A DNA stretch of 64,000 bases from Gambelia wislizenii (GCA_030847615.1 JAUMIR010000003.1:59195001-59259000); one strand, 5' to 3'; shown: positions 1 through 12,060, numbered from the stretch's first letter. Numbers and translations: made by a program. Notes: a model not told the origin generated them from the letters alone.

Positions 1-379
1 ACGGTGTCAGAAGAACTGTGCACACATGGCTATTGTTTGGGGGTAATATTTATACCCAATTTTGTATCCCTAAAGGGGTGTTTGAGCTTAAAACAATATT
101 TGAGTGAGTTTCCCACAGTTAAACAAAGGAAACTCAGGCTTTGTTAATTGCCCCTAATGGCTGAGATGTTAAGGTTGATGGGTTTACGGCAGCCTCCTTA
201 TTGTGGGAGAGGAGAGGTGTGAGGAAAGACATTTGTGGGGATGCACAGGGATAATGGGTGTTCCAGTCACTGTTTGTTTTTGGAGTATGACTCACTGCCA
301 AGAGCATCCAAGAGGGGATTAGTATATTCTACCTTGATGACTTTGATCCTAAGGGGCTCTGCTTAATTCCATCTTGGGT
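1..379. other. Unclassified sequence upstream of the LTR locus
   Basis: No gene or familiar repeat is recognised. All frames are interrupted. The sequence leads directly into the 171-bp direct repeat. A purine run followed by TGTAAGG near 494-510 looks like a polypurine tract next to an LTR start, so this part could be the 3' internal end of an LTR element. That is inference only; no retroviral protein motif was found. Confidence 0.3.
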
Positions 380-550
380 GTGTTTGCTTGAGAATTTCCA
401 AAAGACATCTTGGTTAGGTTCTGGATAACCTCTGTTGACCCCAATTTAGGTTTGCCTTGGTCTACCTAGACCTCATAAGAATTATGAATTATTGGAGGGA
501 GGGGGGTGTAAGGCCAGGTAACAATTCAATAGTATTTTACTATTTTGGTG
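380..550. repeat. 171-bp direct repeat, left copy
   Basis: Matches 1212-1382 base for base except at two positions, with no length difference. The pair brackets the LTR-like sequence at 549-1211. It contains a G-rich purine run (GGAGGGAGGGGGG) followed by TGTAAGG. The length is far beyond any normal retroviral target-site duplication of 4-6 bp. Confidence 0.9.
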
Positions 551-1211
551 GGAGTTGTAGCTCTTCACCTCTGGCTCAAACTCACCACCTTGTTATGCAG
601 CAGAGCTGACCAGCTTAGATCAGTGGTTAATGCTTTCCTCCAAAGCAGCAGAGTTTCAGAGAATAGGCTGAAGATCCTGACAAGCTCTCCAAGCCTTCTC
701 ACTCTTCTCCAGGTATCTCCAAAACATCTCCAGGATTCACTCAGGCAACTCAGTAGTTTTATATAAAACCTACTTTATTCTTCTATATAAATATACTATA
801 TGGTCAACAAATCACAATCTCTACACACTACTCCACAATATCTCCAAACTACTCCACCTCTACTCAACCACAATACATTGGCAAACATTGCAATTTTATA
901 GCCATTGTTTATCACCACCCACTAGTTAGTTTCCACCCAGTGGGTGTGTACTTCCATTCTGATTGGTCCACATAGTTCCACCCATGCTTAAGACCAACCC
1001 ATGTATTTCAACATTTCACCTTGTACACTTAATGATTCTCAGGTGTTTCCAATCTGCATTCAGTAACTCTGTCCTTGGCTCTCAGGCCTTCTAGATTACA
1101 TTAGCAGTTTCACCTGTGTAGCTTCATAATTGCTCTTGCTTAGTCATTGTGACTTTCACATACATATTTTATTTCTTTCACTGTATGTCCCATGTTGCAT
1201 TTTCCTTAACA
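549..1211 (-). mobile_element. Probable solo LTR of an LTR retrotransposon or endogenous retrovirus
   Basis: Read on the minus strand, the 663-bp segment starts TGTTAAGG and ends CTCCCA, so it has the TG...CA ends of an LTR. In the same direction it has a TATAAAA box (about 898) followed about 120 bp later by an AATAAA polyadenylation signal (about 779), the order expected for U3-R-U5. No gag, pol or env coding is attached, so it would be a solo LTR. No short target duplication is seen; instead the flanks are a 171-bp direct repeat. The superfamily cannot be assigned. Confidence 0.6.
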
Positions 1212-1382
1212 GTGTTTGCTTGAGAATTTCCAAAAGACATCTTGGTTAGGTTCTGGGTAACCTCTGTTGACCCCAATTTAGGTTTGCCTTGGTCTACCTA
1301 GACCTCATAAGAATTATGAATTATTGGAGGGAGGGGGGTGTAAGGCCAGGTAACAATTCAATAGGATTTTACTATTTTGGTG
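1212..1382. repeat. 171-bp direct repeat, right copy
   Basis: Second copy of the 380-550 sequence, offset by exactly 832 bp, with two substitutions. After it the sequence is unrelated to what follows the left copy, which is the LTR. Confidence 0.9.
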
Positions 1383-1478
1383 AAATAGCTCCTCTTGCTG
1401 AAAAACAAATCACTTAAAAATGCATGTGCTGTATAATCTACTTTCTGTTGCGTGCACACAAAGTTTATCTTCTTAGAA

Positions 1479-4125
1479 CCATAGAATCATAGAGATGTAA
1501 GGGACCACAAGGACCATCTAGTTCAACTCCCTACTGTTCAGGAATATATAACTAAAGCACTTGCAAAAGATGGCCCTCAAACCTCTCTAAAGATGGAGGG
1601 TCCACCACCCTCCGAGGCAGTACATTCCACTATTGAACAACTACCATCAGGAAATTCTTCCTAATGTTTAGGTGGAATTTCTTTTCTTGCAATATGAATC
1701 CATTGGTTCATGTCCTTGTCTGTGGAGCAGCAGAAAGCAAGGAAGTCTTTTACATGACATTCCTTCAGATATTTAAAAAGGGCTATCAGATTACCTCTGT
1801 CTTTTCTTCTCCAACATAAACATACCCAGCTCCCTAAAATATTCCTCAAACAGCTTGGTTTCCAGATCTTTTATTCTCTTGGTCACTCTCCTCAGAACAT
1901 ATTCCCTCTTGTCAATATCCTTCTTGAATGGTGGTGCCCAGAACTAGAAATGGCATTCCAAATGAAGTCTGACCAAAGCAGAACAGAATGAGGCTATTTA
2001 TTACTGTACTTGCCTTGATCTGAACACTACACTCATATACTCCGGTTGATGCAGCCTAGAACTGCATTGGCTTTTTTGACTACCTCATCACGCTGATGAC
2101 TGATGTTTAGTTTGTGGTTTACTAAGACACCAAAAATTTTTTTCACATGTACTGTTATCAAGCCAGGTATCACCCATCCTATATTTGTGCAGTTTTTCTT
2201 GCCTAAATATATTAACTTGTTGAAATACATTTTCCCCCACTAAAGGCCCAGCTTTCTAAAGCTGTTAAGGTCGTTTTGATTCTGTCTTCTGGGATATTAG
2301 CTACTCCTGCTAAATTGGTGTCAACTGCAATGTCATCATCTAAATCATTTATAAAGAAGTTGAACATGGGGCCCAGAACAGAATCCTGAGGAACCTATTA
2401 CTCTTTAGGATGAAGAGAAACCACTTATGAGCACACTTTGGGTTTGGGCCATCAACCAGGTTATAAATCAACCAAACAATAGCACTGTCTAGCCCATCTG
2501 CAAAATATCATGGGGAACCTTGTTAAAAGCCTTAATTTAAATCTAGATATTGTACATCTGCAACATTCCCCTGATCTACCAAGCTTGTCACTCTAGTTTT
2601 AAAAAGCATAACTTGTTCTTGAGATACCCACAGTTGGCTTTTATTAATTCTTTTGTAAATCTTCACAGTTTAATGATCTAGTGAAAAACCTTTCCTGATA
2701 TTAAAGTCAAGTCTACTGGCCAGTGGTGGCTCCCCTTCCGCCACCTTTGTGCAGATGGGAATAACATTTGTCTATCTTCAGTCCACTGGGACCTCTCCTA
2801 TTCGCTAAGAAATTTCAAAGATTACCAACAGAGGCTCTGAGATTACACCTGAAAGTTTCTTTAATACCCTTGGTTGCAGTTCATCTGGCCCTTGAGACTT
2901 GAATTCATTTAGAATAGCTAGGTGTTCCTATATTACCTATTCTGGGCTGCAATGCCCTTACTGCATTTGTTCTGTTTGCACCAGGTTGAGCACAGTTTCC
3001 TTTTGAGAGATGACAGCAGCAAAGTGAGTATTGAGCAGTTCTGTCCTTCTCTGTCCTCTACCAGATTTTCACCAACTTCTCCATGCAGTGGCCCTACTGT
3101 TTCCTTGTTCTTTCTGTTACTCCAAACATAGCCAAAACATCAACAACAACAAACCACAAGCCCTTTTATCATTTTTAACCTCCTTGGCAAAGCTGAGCTC
3201 ATTCTGAACTTTAGTTTTTATGATTTTCTCCATACAAGTATTGGCTATTCTGTTGCATTCCTTTTTGTTGATCCATGTGATTTCTTATACACGTCCCTTT
3301 TAAATCTCACCTTGTCTGAGAGTTCTTTATATATCCATCCAGGTTTCTTTAAATACCTCCCATACTCTCCTTTTTGAATGTTTGGTCATCTGTCCTAAGA
3401 AGGCATCATCCAAGTCTTCAGTCTGACTTGGAAGTCTATAGTATACCCCTACAATGATGTGACTATTTTTTTCTCCCTTTTAATTTCTCCCTTTTAATGT
3501 TTCCAATGTTTTCAGTCATGGATCTCCTTGCGGGTCTTAACATCCTTGATGTACAGTACTGCTGCTACTCCTTTTTTTCCTGTTTGGTCTACTTATTTGG
3601 AATAGGTTATACTCTCTGTTACTACATTCCAATCATGAGATTCATACCACCATGTTTCAGTAATTCCCATTAAATTATGTTTGCCTTCCCGTATTAGTTA
3701 AACAAGTTCATCTTGCTTATTTCCTATACTCTGTTCATTCGTGTAGAGACATCTAAGACCATGGGTCATTCTCTCCAGTTGATTCCTTGTTTTGTTTTTT
3801 CTACCTATTGGTGGGTTCTTGCGCTTTGGGGCAATTCTCCCTGTATCACTGAGGCTATTGTCCCCACTATCCCTCCCCCCACCCTCTGGCACACTTTGTC
3901 CCTCATTCGCAAAACTCAGTTTAACGCCCTCCTGATTAAATTTGCTAAGCCCCTTACAAACACATTCTTACCAACTACTGTGAGGTGCAACCCATCTCTT
4001 ACCAGATGTCCTTCTTGATGGAAGTTCAGACCATGGTCCAAGAAGCCAAATCTTTCCCAATGGCACCATCTGCAGAGACATCTGCATGCCACCTGAGGAG
4101 TTTTGGGATTAAATCCCATGTTGTT
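1479..4125 (-). mobile_element. CR1 LINE, long but decayed (3' end to ORF1)
   Basis: The plus strand begins with the inverse of the CR1 3' terminus (CATAGAATCATAGAG). Moving right, the minus strand encodes, in order, the RT C-terminal tail, a segment reading LGVLVNHKLN-like near 2130, then RT text such as FINDLDDDIA and LAGVANIPEDRI (about 2300-2370). Endonuclease pieces follow (VYYRLPSQTEDLDDAFL near 3430) and the ORF2 start (LRCLYTNEQSIGNKQDEL, about 3700-3755). At 3916-4119 is the end of ORF1 with DGLHLT, which matches the catalytic Asp-x-x-His block of the SGNH esterase carried by CR1. About 2.65 kb remains, against 4-5 kb in complete CR1, so there are internal deletions. Stops and frameshifts are frequent; the copy is old and inactive. 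Confidence 0.9.
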
Positions 4126-4796
4126 TCTACCTAATCTGTTAGCTATAACTAATTTAAGTCCTGCTCATTTTGGTGGGTCTCCTCTCTGTCATCCTAAGGT
4201 TAGATTTAGCTCTTTATATTGGTGTCACACTTTTTCTTATTGTATATATAATCAGTTGACTGTTAGTCTGTAAAATTCATTTGATATTGACTTGGATGAG
4301 ATTGCATATATTTATGATTCCTTTCCTGCAGTAAACATTCCTGCAAACCACAAATTACTCAGATTTTTGAGATAAAGCTCTCCATAAAGCTAGCTGAGCT
4401 TTGGAGACTGAGAGGCAGCAAAGAAAATAACATTTCTAAGAATTATTTACAAATATCATCAATCCAAATATTGAATGCAATTTTTAAAAATATTTGGCGC
4501 AACCTTTGCAAAATAATATTTGGATAGCTGCTAGCAGAACATATGCAAACGAACTGATTAAAAAGTTATTTTTTCCCTAGAGTAACAAAGAAACCTCAGC
4601 AAAAATACATTATCCCAAGGTGAATTAAGGACATGTACAATACTGAGAGGTTCCTGCTTCATGTTTTCATTTCCATGAATGCAATATCATAAGCAATCAT
4701 TCATCTCCTTGGCTTTGTGATAAGATGTTTTGGAGCTAGTCTCCAGGGTTATCTCTTTTAGTACACGTGCTTCTATTAGTCTCATATGTACCTGCA
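4126..4796. other. Stretch without recognised features
   Basis: AT-rich, no recognisable gene or repeat. Part of 4126-4260 may be the 5' region of the adjacent CR1, but this cannot be shown. Confidence 0.4.
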
Positions 4797-4925
4797 TAAG
4801 AACATAAGAGACCTGCTAGCTCAGACCAAGAGTGTCTAACCTAGCATCTTGTCTTCAATGGCGAACACTCAGGTGCTTCCTGGAACCTCACAAGCAGACA
4901 ATCAGGGATGTGAAAGGCATGCATA
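4797..4925. repeat. Fragment of a dispersed repeat of the 'agaacataagag...ctcagacca' type
   Basis: Resembles a common reptile repeat whose consensus reads like 'agaacataagaagagccctgctggatcagacca', followed by 'ctagcatc' and 'cctggaa(g)cc.cacaagcagg'. The match is partial and the family name is uncertain (LINE 3' end or SINE). A short (AC) run lies at 5012-5026. Confidence 0.4.
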
Positions 4926-4929
4926 AGCC

Positions 4930-6750
4930 AAGAAGAGCAAATAACGAAGGCAGAAGATGGGTGGAATCAACAGATCCCAAATGCCAAGTGGTTACAAGAA
5001 TGGCATATGAGCACACACACACACACTAGAAGAACTCAGATCTGAGAATGGGAACTGTAGCAATGTGCTGTTTGGAGAAAACACAGTAACTATTTTGAAC
5101 CCGCACAGCCTTTTCAACTTAACAGAATGGAACCACCAAAGACTGTGTACTTCAATGTCTTTCAGGGTTTTTTAAGGTTGTGTATCTTTGCACAGCACAG
5201 TCTCCTGCCATGATATGAACAAACAGTTTGACACTTGTCACTGCCAAAAATGCCTGTATGTGAAAGTAACAAGAGCTGTCAGTCTTCATGGAAATTCCGG
5301 TTGTTGTTTCACCATTGCTTTTGTACTTTGCCTGCCAGTGGAACTGAAAAGATGTCTTGAGGGCTAATTCTTCTGTACTAATATGTAAAGAAAATGTAAG
5401 TATGCTATCTATTATTTTCTTGTCACTACAAGAATGATTTACAAAAAAGAGTATAAAAAAGTTTTGTGATACTTAGAGTCTGTAAATTTCTCTGAGATTT
5501 TCTTCTCTGTGTTTGGGAATGGCTATTCTGGTTTTCATAAACAAGTAACTAGTTCTATAACTATTTTTTTATCACTAATTTAGAGTTTGCCAATAATTCT
5601 CTTCTCCATAATTGGCTATAGTTTTCTTTTTTTTAAAAAAAGAGAGAGAGAATAATAAGTTCCTGGTATTTTTTTAAAGGGCAAGAACAGGGTAATTTTT
5701 TTACATAAAATAAAAGTCATTGGATATTTTTTTCCCCCTTTCTTCACTGAATTGTAAAGGGCAAAGACACTGAGATTGTTGTCTGATTATAGAACCCTGT
5801 CTGGTTATAGAATCCTGTTCTCCTACTTACAATGTAGAATTGAAAATTCCATTTTTTTCCCAGTGGAGTTTACTTCCAAGGGTGCATATGACTGCAGTCT
5901 GGGAAGCATTATATCTGCTTTGCCATGGTAAGAGCTTGGAAAAGTTATTTTGGAAACTACAACTCTCAGAAACCCTCAACCACAATGGTCACTGGCACCT
6001 TAAGGACTAATACGTTTTATTTGACATAGGCTTTCATGGACATTACCAACTGGGCTTTCATGGACAGTGGTCTATTGTTGAATTGAGTGAATTTCATAAA
6101 TTTTCTGAACTGAATGCATGAATGGATGCTGGTTGAGGGATTATGGGAGATATAGGTTGTTGTTGTTGCTGCTGCTGTTGTTAAAAATAACATTCCCAAG
6201 CTCTCCCCATGGTGGATTACTATACAAATATTTCCCAAACAGAATCAGTAAGATATAAATTAGTAGAGAGTTTTGGAAAAAATCAAGCCTAATTTGCCAC
6301 CATTACAACCTTTTCATTTTGGTGTATTGGTTCAAGATAGAAAGCACTTTTTTTCTTTTCTGTTAGGTCAAATTACCATCAGTGTCTGCCATGGCTTTAA
6401 GCAAGAGGTTCTGTGATGAACAGGAAAACATGACAGCCTTTTACTTGGGGTTTATTCCTGATATTTAGAGGATCTGGTTTATTTGGGTGTTTTGTTCCAG
6501 AGTTTTATGAAATCTACAGTGCTAGATGAGCAAGAATTTTCTTTATTTTCACGGGCACTTGTGTTACGACTTCTTTAAAAGGAATGTTCTTCCATGCAAT
6601 TGGATGAAATGGCAAAAGTGTAAAGACAAAATTTGAGCTACTTTACCACTCTTGCTCTCTTCTCCGCCTATACCATAAATCCATGGAATTCACAGTGCTT
6701 GACTCATGTACCGTTATTTGGGTGGTGTTCATAATGCTGTGAAACCTGCT
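4930..6750. other. Mostly unique AT-rich sequence
   Basis: No gene recognised. Around 5935-5995 there is text of the 'ctacaactctcagaa' foldback type seen repeatedly in the window. Near 5870-5915 a weak match to the 'tacttccaagggtgcat' dispersed repeat is visible. A GTT/GCT repeat lies near 6160-6182. None encodes a supportable product. Confidence 0.4.
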
Positions 6751-6751
6751 A

Positions 6752-6860
6752 TCTATATATTTACTTCTCTTGGGTATGTTGCTGTTCCCAGTGTGCTGAT
6801 TGGCCACTTAGGAAACATACCCAACCACCAATTGTAGTGCTCCATTGGCTAGCCAGTCAG
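6752..6860 (+). mobile_element. Helitron-like 5' fragment (copy 1 of 3)
   Basis: Starts TCTATATATTTACTTCTC, then GGGTATGTTGCTG and CAGTGTGCTGATTGGCC. The same opening recurs at 12966 on the plus strand and, inverted, at 8340-8230. A TC start followed by CTATATA is typical of Helitron 5' ends, and neither terminal inverted repeats nor target duplications are seen, also as in Helitrons. Assignment to Helitron is inference; the sharing of sequence between the three loci is observed. Confidence 0.4.
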
Positions 6861-7652
6861 CAGCTTGAGGTTGTTTTTCAGCACCACCTCCTTGGCCTAC
6901 AACCACATCTTTGCCTGTTGAGCTGCAGTAACTTAATACTATGCCAGCTCCCCTTGCTGTCTTAATATGCATGCATGAGGAAAAATAATGTTGCTTTCTA
7001 TGCGTCCCCCACCATCTTTATCTTTTTCCTCCTGTCCTACCTTGCAGGGGAGGTTTTTCCCTTCCTCTGCTCTTTACCACTTCTGTACCCAAAAACCTGA
7101 GCCCTTTCCCCCACCTCTCCTTCTGTCAGGGTAATATTGCTTTAAATGCAAAAGGGAAAATGTTGGAGTGACAGACCACAGACTAGCACAGCTGAAGTGG
7201 GTTTGTTCATAGCTGTGTCTAGGCAGAGGGATGTCTAGCAAACATTTCTATATAGCCAAAGCACATGATGTATTATTTGAGGGTTGGCATTGTAGAGAAA
7301 GAAGAGTATTACTGTTGAGTTTGTTAATGTAGTTTGCTGCATATATACTGTGTTTGTTTATACTGAAACTGAAGATAAAGACCTCCAGCTATTTTTGGAT
7401 GAACCTCATTGTCTGTAAGTCTTTTTGTATGTGAAAGTGGGTCAGAGTGTGGAACAGCTGCTAGCTGAAGCCTTTTTTTTGTGTGTCCTTTCTGCTGCAC
7501 AGTTCTGCTGTTTTGGCTACTCCTGGGTTAGTTTGTCCCCATGCTGTGCCTGGTGCCTCTCAGTGAGCCTATACTGAGTAGAGACCTTCTGCCTGGAGGA
7601 ATTTACAGGCTACAGGGAAATAAACCTGAAAAGGGCCATCCCAGGAAGTGGG

Positions 7653-7935
7653 AAAAGGTTAAGAGGCATTATTGTAATTGTATTATTATTGTTGTTATCA
7701 GGTATTATTGTTATTATTGTTAGGGTTTTAAATCTTGAGTTAACTCTTGGGGGTCCATGGCAACAAAAGATATTTAAAGTGGGTCCCTGGTGAAGAAAAG
7801 GTTAAGAGTCACTGGTGTAATTGTGGCGTTGTTGTTGTTTGAGTTTTAAATCTTGAGTTAAGTCTTGGAGGGCCTATGGCAACAAAAGATATTTAAAGGG
7901 GGTCCCTGGTAAGGAAAAAGTTAAGAGCCACTGAC
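7653..7935 (-). repeat. Tandem pair of a hAT-like terminal segment with GTT/ATT expansion
   Basis: Two copies, 7725-7815 and 7843-7933, share about 91 bp with few differences and are offset by 118 bp. Each ends GTTAAGAGnCACTG; on the minus strand that reads CAGTG(G/A)CTCTTAAC, which resembles a hAT terminal repeat beginning CAGTG. The linkers are GTT/ATT-rich simple repeats. A half copy of the junction (GGTTAAGAGGCATT) lies at 7658. Confidence 0.55.
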
Positions 7936-7942
7936 ATCATTG

Positions 7943-7975
7943 TATTAGTATTAGTATTAGTATTAGTATTAGTAT
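7943..7975. repeat. (TATTAG)n microsatellite
   Basis: About five uninterrupted 6-bp units. Confidence 0.9.
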
Positions 7976-8089
7976 TTGTGTGCCGGCGTAATGTACACCG
8001 TTATGTGCCCTGCTGGGGTTTCAAGCAGTGGTTGCAGCATGGGGCTTCGAGTGTCAGTGTTCCTTTCACACAGTTCAACTACATCGTAT

Positions 8090-8340
8090 TATTTTAGGAA
8101 AAAATACTGCATTTTTTTACATGTGATTGGCTGAGGGAGGGAGAGGAGGGAGGGGACCTTATGAGGCTGGGGATGTAGATGCAGATTGAGTGGCAGGAGT
8201 GGATTGTGAGGTAGACAGGGAATTTGCATGTGGGTGGTGATTGGCTAAGGGAGTGAGGGGATTGGTTGGGTATGTTTCCTAAGCCACCAATCAGCACACT
8301 GGGAAAGGAAATATACCCAATATATACCATATATAGATAT
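8090..8340 (-). mobile_element. Helitron-like 5' fragment (copy 2 of 3), G-rich body
   Basis: The minus strand from 8340 reads TATCTATATATGG..., then GGGTATATTTCC, CAGTGTGCTGATTGG and the same downstream text as at 6752 and 12966. The rest of the segment (8120-8250) is purine-rich on the plus strand (GGGAGG, GTGGGTGG), similar in composition to the G-rich tract that follows copy 3. Confidence 0.4.
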
Positions 8341-8362
8341 AGATATATAGATATAGATATAT
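8331..8362. repeat. (TAGATA)n microsatellite
   Basis: Imperfect hexamer/dimer repeat just outside the Helitron-like 5' end. Confidence 0.8.
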
Positions 8363-8479
8363 GGTTTATTTTGTAAGAATTGAGTCAGTGAATATGGACC
8401 TCCCAACTACTTAATTGGATTTTTGAAATAGTAGACATTATTTACTCTGTTATAGAACTAGACTAATTTTTGATATTGG

Positions 8480-8647
8480 TTTTTATATTGCCTGGGCACC
8501 CAGGGAGTCACATCATTGCCCTGCCACCCATGCTGCTGCTGCAACAGAACCCAGGCAGTCAACTGGTGGTGTCAGCGGGGGCAGGGCAACAGAGCAACTC
8601 ACCCTTAATGCACCACCAGCGTATGTTGCATCGGGTACAGCTAGTTT
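8480..8647 (+). mobile_element. Possible Helitron 3' end
   Basis: The segment ends GCATCGGGTACAGCTAG followed by a T-run. A CTAG end just before T is the expected Helitron 3' terminus (insertion between A and T). A convincing terminal hairpin was not found, so the call is weak. It is close to, but oriented away from, the inverted 5' fragment at 8090-8340. Confidence 0.3.
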
Positions 8648-8654
8648 TTATGTA

Positions 8655-10430
8655 TTTTCTCTAAGACTCTTTATTTAACTTATATGTAGGACAAAAAAAT
8701 CTATCCAAAACTCTACTATAACTCTAATTTGTACAATTGTCATAGTAAAAAACAGCTCTCTCACACAGAGACATACAAACACATGAATAGCTTGTTATGC
8801 CAGTTGTGCTTAAGCAACAGCTGCAATGGAGACAGCAAGGTCAAAAGGAGGAAGAGGAGGCAACTGGGGATGGAGGACTGCTTGCCTGCCTGCTAGTGGT
8901 ACCAGTGGTGGTAGTGGCTGCCAGTGGTATCACTAGGGTTGGTGTCATCCCCTCTGATGGTGTCACCTGGTGCAGTCTGCACCCCCACACACACACACAC
9001 CCCACTATTGCTGCCACTGAGATAAATTGTCCAGAAATGTCAGAGTTGGGGCTGTGTTTTTAAGTACAGTTTCCAAAATGTCTTCAAAATCAACCCATTG
9101 GATGATGCATTATAATAGTCTAAGTTGGGTGGTGAGTAAAACTTTGTTTGCTCATTTCTTCATGTCTGTTTTAGGGCAAGTTTAACCTTTAGGACCAGTT
9201 CAAAAATAAGAGATATATATGAGGGAAATTTCAGCAACTGCAGTTTCTCTCATCACTGCTAGACTATGATAAGAAAAGTCATTACTGAAATTAAGGCTTC
9301 TGTGACAATCCATGTAAGTTACAGAGTCTCCTTAAGCTCTGGATATGACAGAGACTAATGAGACAACAAGGCCTGTATATAGTTAAGAATGTAATGCATT
9401 TCACAAATTGATAAATGAGGTAAGGCAAAATAAACACTAACAATGATTAAGGTAAAATCCAGAGCCAGGTAAACTGGCTTGGCTTAGCCTGTCTCCCCCT
9501 ACAGTTAAGTAGAGACCAACATGGTAAACCAAGTGCTACACTTTGCTACTCACCTTCTATCTATGGCAGCAAATTTCCTCTCTGAGATATTTTCTGTACA
9601 AATGCTAGGATCTAAAGAAGCACACAACTAGGTCCATATGTAGATCTGATGCTGCAAACTTTCTAAGATGATTCCAGAAGATACCACAGTATGGAACAAA
9701 CAAACTTTAAGTAATGTTCTTCCACTCTCTGCGCCATCCAAAAATGACTGGTGGCCCAGGCTTCAGTTCTCCCGTGGTGTTCTCCCAAACGGCTTCCCTC
9801 CATCCATCAATTTTTTCAACCGTAAACCTTCAAAGCAGTTTATGGTATGACATGAACTAATTTTTCACAGTCCCTCAGGAAAAAATGCATGCATAGTTAA
9901 AACCAGGGCTTATAAAAGTTACTTTTTGAACTACAGTTCCTAGCATGGCCACCATTTCTGGGAATTGTAATCCATTTTTCCAAGCTCTGGCTGAATCTAA
10001 CATCCCTATAACTTTTCAAGATTTAGGTCCACATAAAAGTGATTTTAAAATCCAAATAACACTAGCAAAATATTACATTGGAACTGCTCTAGATTCTTCA
10101 ATTATAGCTAGTTTTTCAGACTTGTCCTGACAAATGGGCTTACAGCCTGAGTGAGATTTAGCAGCTTCATATGGAAGACATCTATCCTTTAACATTAAAA
10201 AAGGGGCATTAATATTGCCTTCACTTTAAATTGGGTTGAACTGCTTGCAACCCTTCACAGCTCCCATCATCCTTCATAACTGGCTATGATGGCTATGTCT
10301 GATGAGTCTGTAGTACAGTAACATCTGGAGGGCCACAAAATTCCCATCGTTGCTTTAAATGATATCACTGTGAGTACACAGCATCCATTTATTCTCTTGT
10401 ATCAGTCAAACTCATCATTAATAACATAAA
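8655..10430. other. Sequence without genes; short repeat traces
   Basis: An (AC) run lies at about 8982-9002. Around 9905-10000 the 'gttactttttgaactacagttcc' and 'ccaagctctgg' text of the acylic-looking foldback MITE seen elsewhere in the window is present. At about 10256-10345 the text 'cagctcccatcatcc...catctggagggccac' matches another common squamate dispersed repeat. No open frame here looks coding. Confidence 0.4.
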
Positions 10431-10435
10431 CTCCA

Positions 10436-10762
10436 ACATTTCACAGATGAAAACCATGACATGAGTGGCCAAGCAATAGCAGAGTGTGGTCAAGTTGGTA
10501 AAAGTTACTAATGCGGAAGAACATAAAAGCTAGGGGAGGTTGCAGCAGTTTGCTTTTGCCTAAGTCTATAGGGAAAGGCAAGATTCTGCCCTCTCCTTTG
10601 TCCCCACCCCCACTGAGTTTGTTGAATATATAAACCTTTGCACTTTGAACTCACTTTGCAGCATTTGAAGTAAGCTGAGGACAAAGGTGGAAAGTGAAAC
10701 TGGGACATTTTTAAAGAAGCTAAAAAAGTGAGATGACAGAGGATTAATCAGGATGGTCACTC
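10436..10762 (-). repeat. Unclassified repeat family U1, copy 1
   Basis: Its reverse complement aligns over about 300 bp with 16715-17075 and 27640-28003. Shared blocks in order are TCCTCAGCTTA, GAGTTCAAAGTG, a segment like GCAGAATCTTGCCTTTCC, GGCAAAAGCAAACTGCTGCA, ACCTCCCCTAGC, a segment like TAACTTTTACCAACTTGACC, TTGCTTGGCCAC and CTGTGAAATGTTGGAG. It has no terminal inverted repeat, poly-A tail or coding signal that I can recognise. Confidence 0.7.
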
Positions 10763-10764
10763 CA

Positions 10765-12060
10765 AATCGGGACAGTTGGAAGATATGTCATAATTAACAC
10801 CAACCATATGTTGATAGTTGGGAAAATATCAGTCAAAATAAAACTCATAGATGCCTGGGGCAGGGATACAGTAATGCCTGATCCCATGGTCCCACAAAAC
10901 CTGGCAATGCTGCTTTAATTTAGGAGGGCAGTGAAAACAGGTCCTGGAAAAGAGCAACAAGGCTGAGCCATCATTTCCCCTACAGAATTTTTTTAGCCTT
11001 TCATCAGAGTGCCAGTGGCTTGGTGAATGGCATCTGGAGCACATGGTTGCCCAACTCCTGAGCTTGGAATACAAGTCCCAGAATTATTCCAGCCAGCATG
11101 GCTTGTAGTGACTTGGCAATGCTGGCTGGTGGATACTTGAAAGCACAATTGAAAAAAGTACCTTTTGGAATATATTACCTATATTGCCATAGGAAGCAGG
11201 GAGAGAGAGGTCATGCCAATGAAGGGGAGCCCTTTTAAATTCATGCCCTAAATCTCCATTTAATATGATTTTTCAAGATGAATTTTTTCATCAGAAAGAA
11301 CTTATAAGAACTCTTGTTAATTAAATCAGAGTCATTATGAGGTTGCCTTCTGATGGGAAAATCAGAGCACTATTTTATTAAGCTTTTATAAACTATTTTT
11401 TGTTAACTTTTAGAATGCTACATCATTAACCTTGACAGACTTTGCTTTATGTAAACATATGAGAAGAATGGTTATCCTGAGTTTCCCCTTCTCCAATTCT
11501 TTTAAAATCAACAACTGCATTTTAGTATCTTAGATAAGCAGACCATTTGAAGTTAATTTAGTCAATTTCATTTTCCAGATATCTTGTGCTTACTATAAAA
11601 TTAACGACGGACATTAAAATAGTAAATATCAGCCAATTGATTATTACTTGGTCATATGTAATTAAATTTGAAGATATTACATAACCTGTCATAGAGAAGG
11701 ACATGCATGGATAATTTCTAATTTATTAGAAATAGTATTACATGATAGTCATATTCTATATCAGTCCCATAAGAACTGAACATATCATTCATTTCTGCCC
11801 CAAATCACTTGTGTTATGTTGTACAGAAAATCTAATAAAACATCTGGCTGTAAATGACAGGTAAACATTTATAAGAAAATAGTTCCTGCTGCTGAAGTTG
11901 TAAATGCAGAACATTTTTAAAGACTCTGCAGCTGCAATTGTAAAGTCAATTTCCTGGAAGTAAACCAATCGGTAGACAATACTGTACCACTCTTCAGGCT
12001 TTAGAGCTACCCGTTAGAGCAGGGAATGTCTAGAGCAGGGAATGGGGACACACCAAGCAG
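10765..12060. other. Stretch without recognised features
   Basis: AT-rich sequence with no gene or clear repeat. At 11057-11110 there is weak foldback-MITE text ('agtcccagaattattccagccagcatggc'). Confidence 0.4.

Noticed and set aside
545..766. 73-residue frame next to the LTR
   Set aside because: Lies across the U5/R part of the antisense LTR and has no retroviral protein feature.
7943..8362. Possible CRISPR-like regular repeats
   Set aside because: These are short microsatellites without spacers, in a vertebrate genome.
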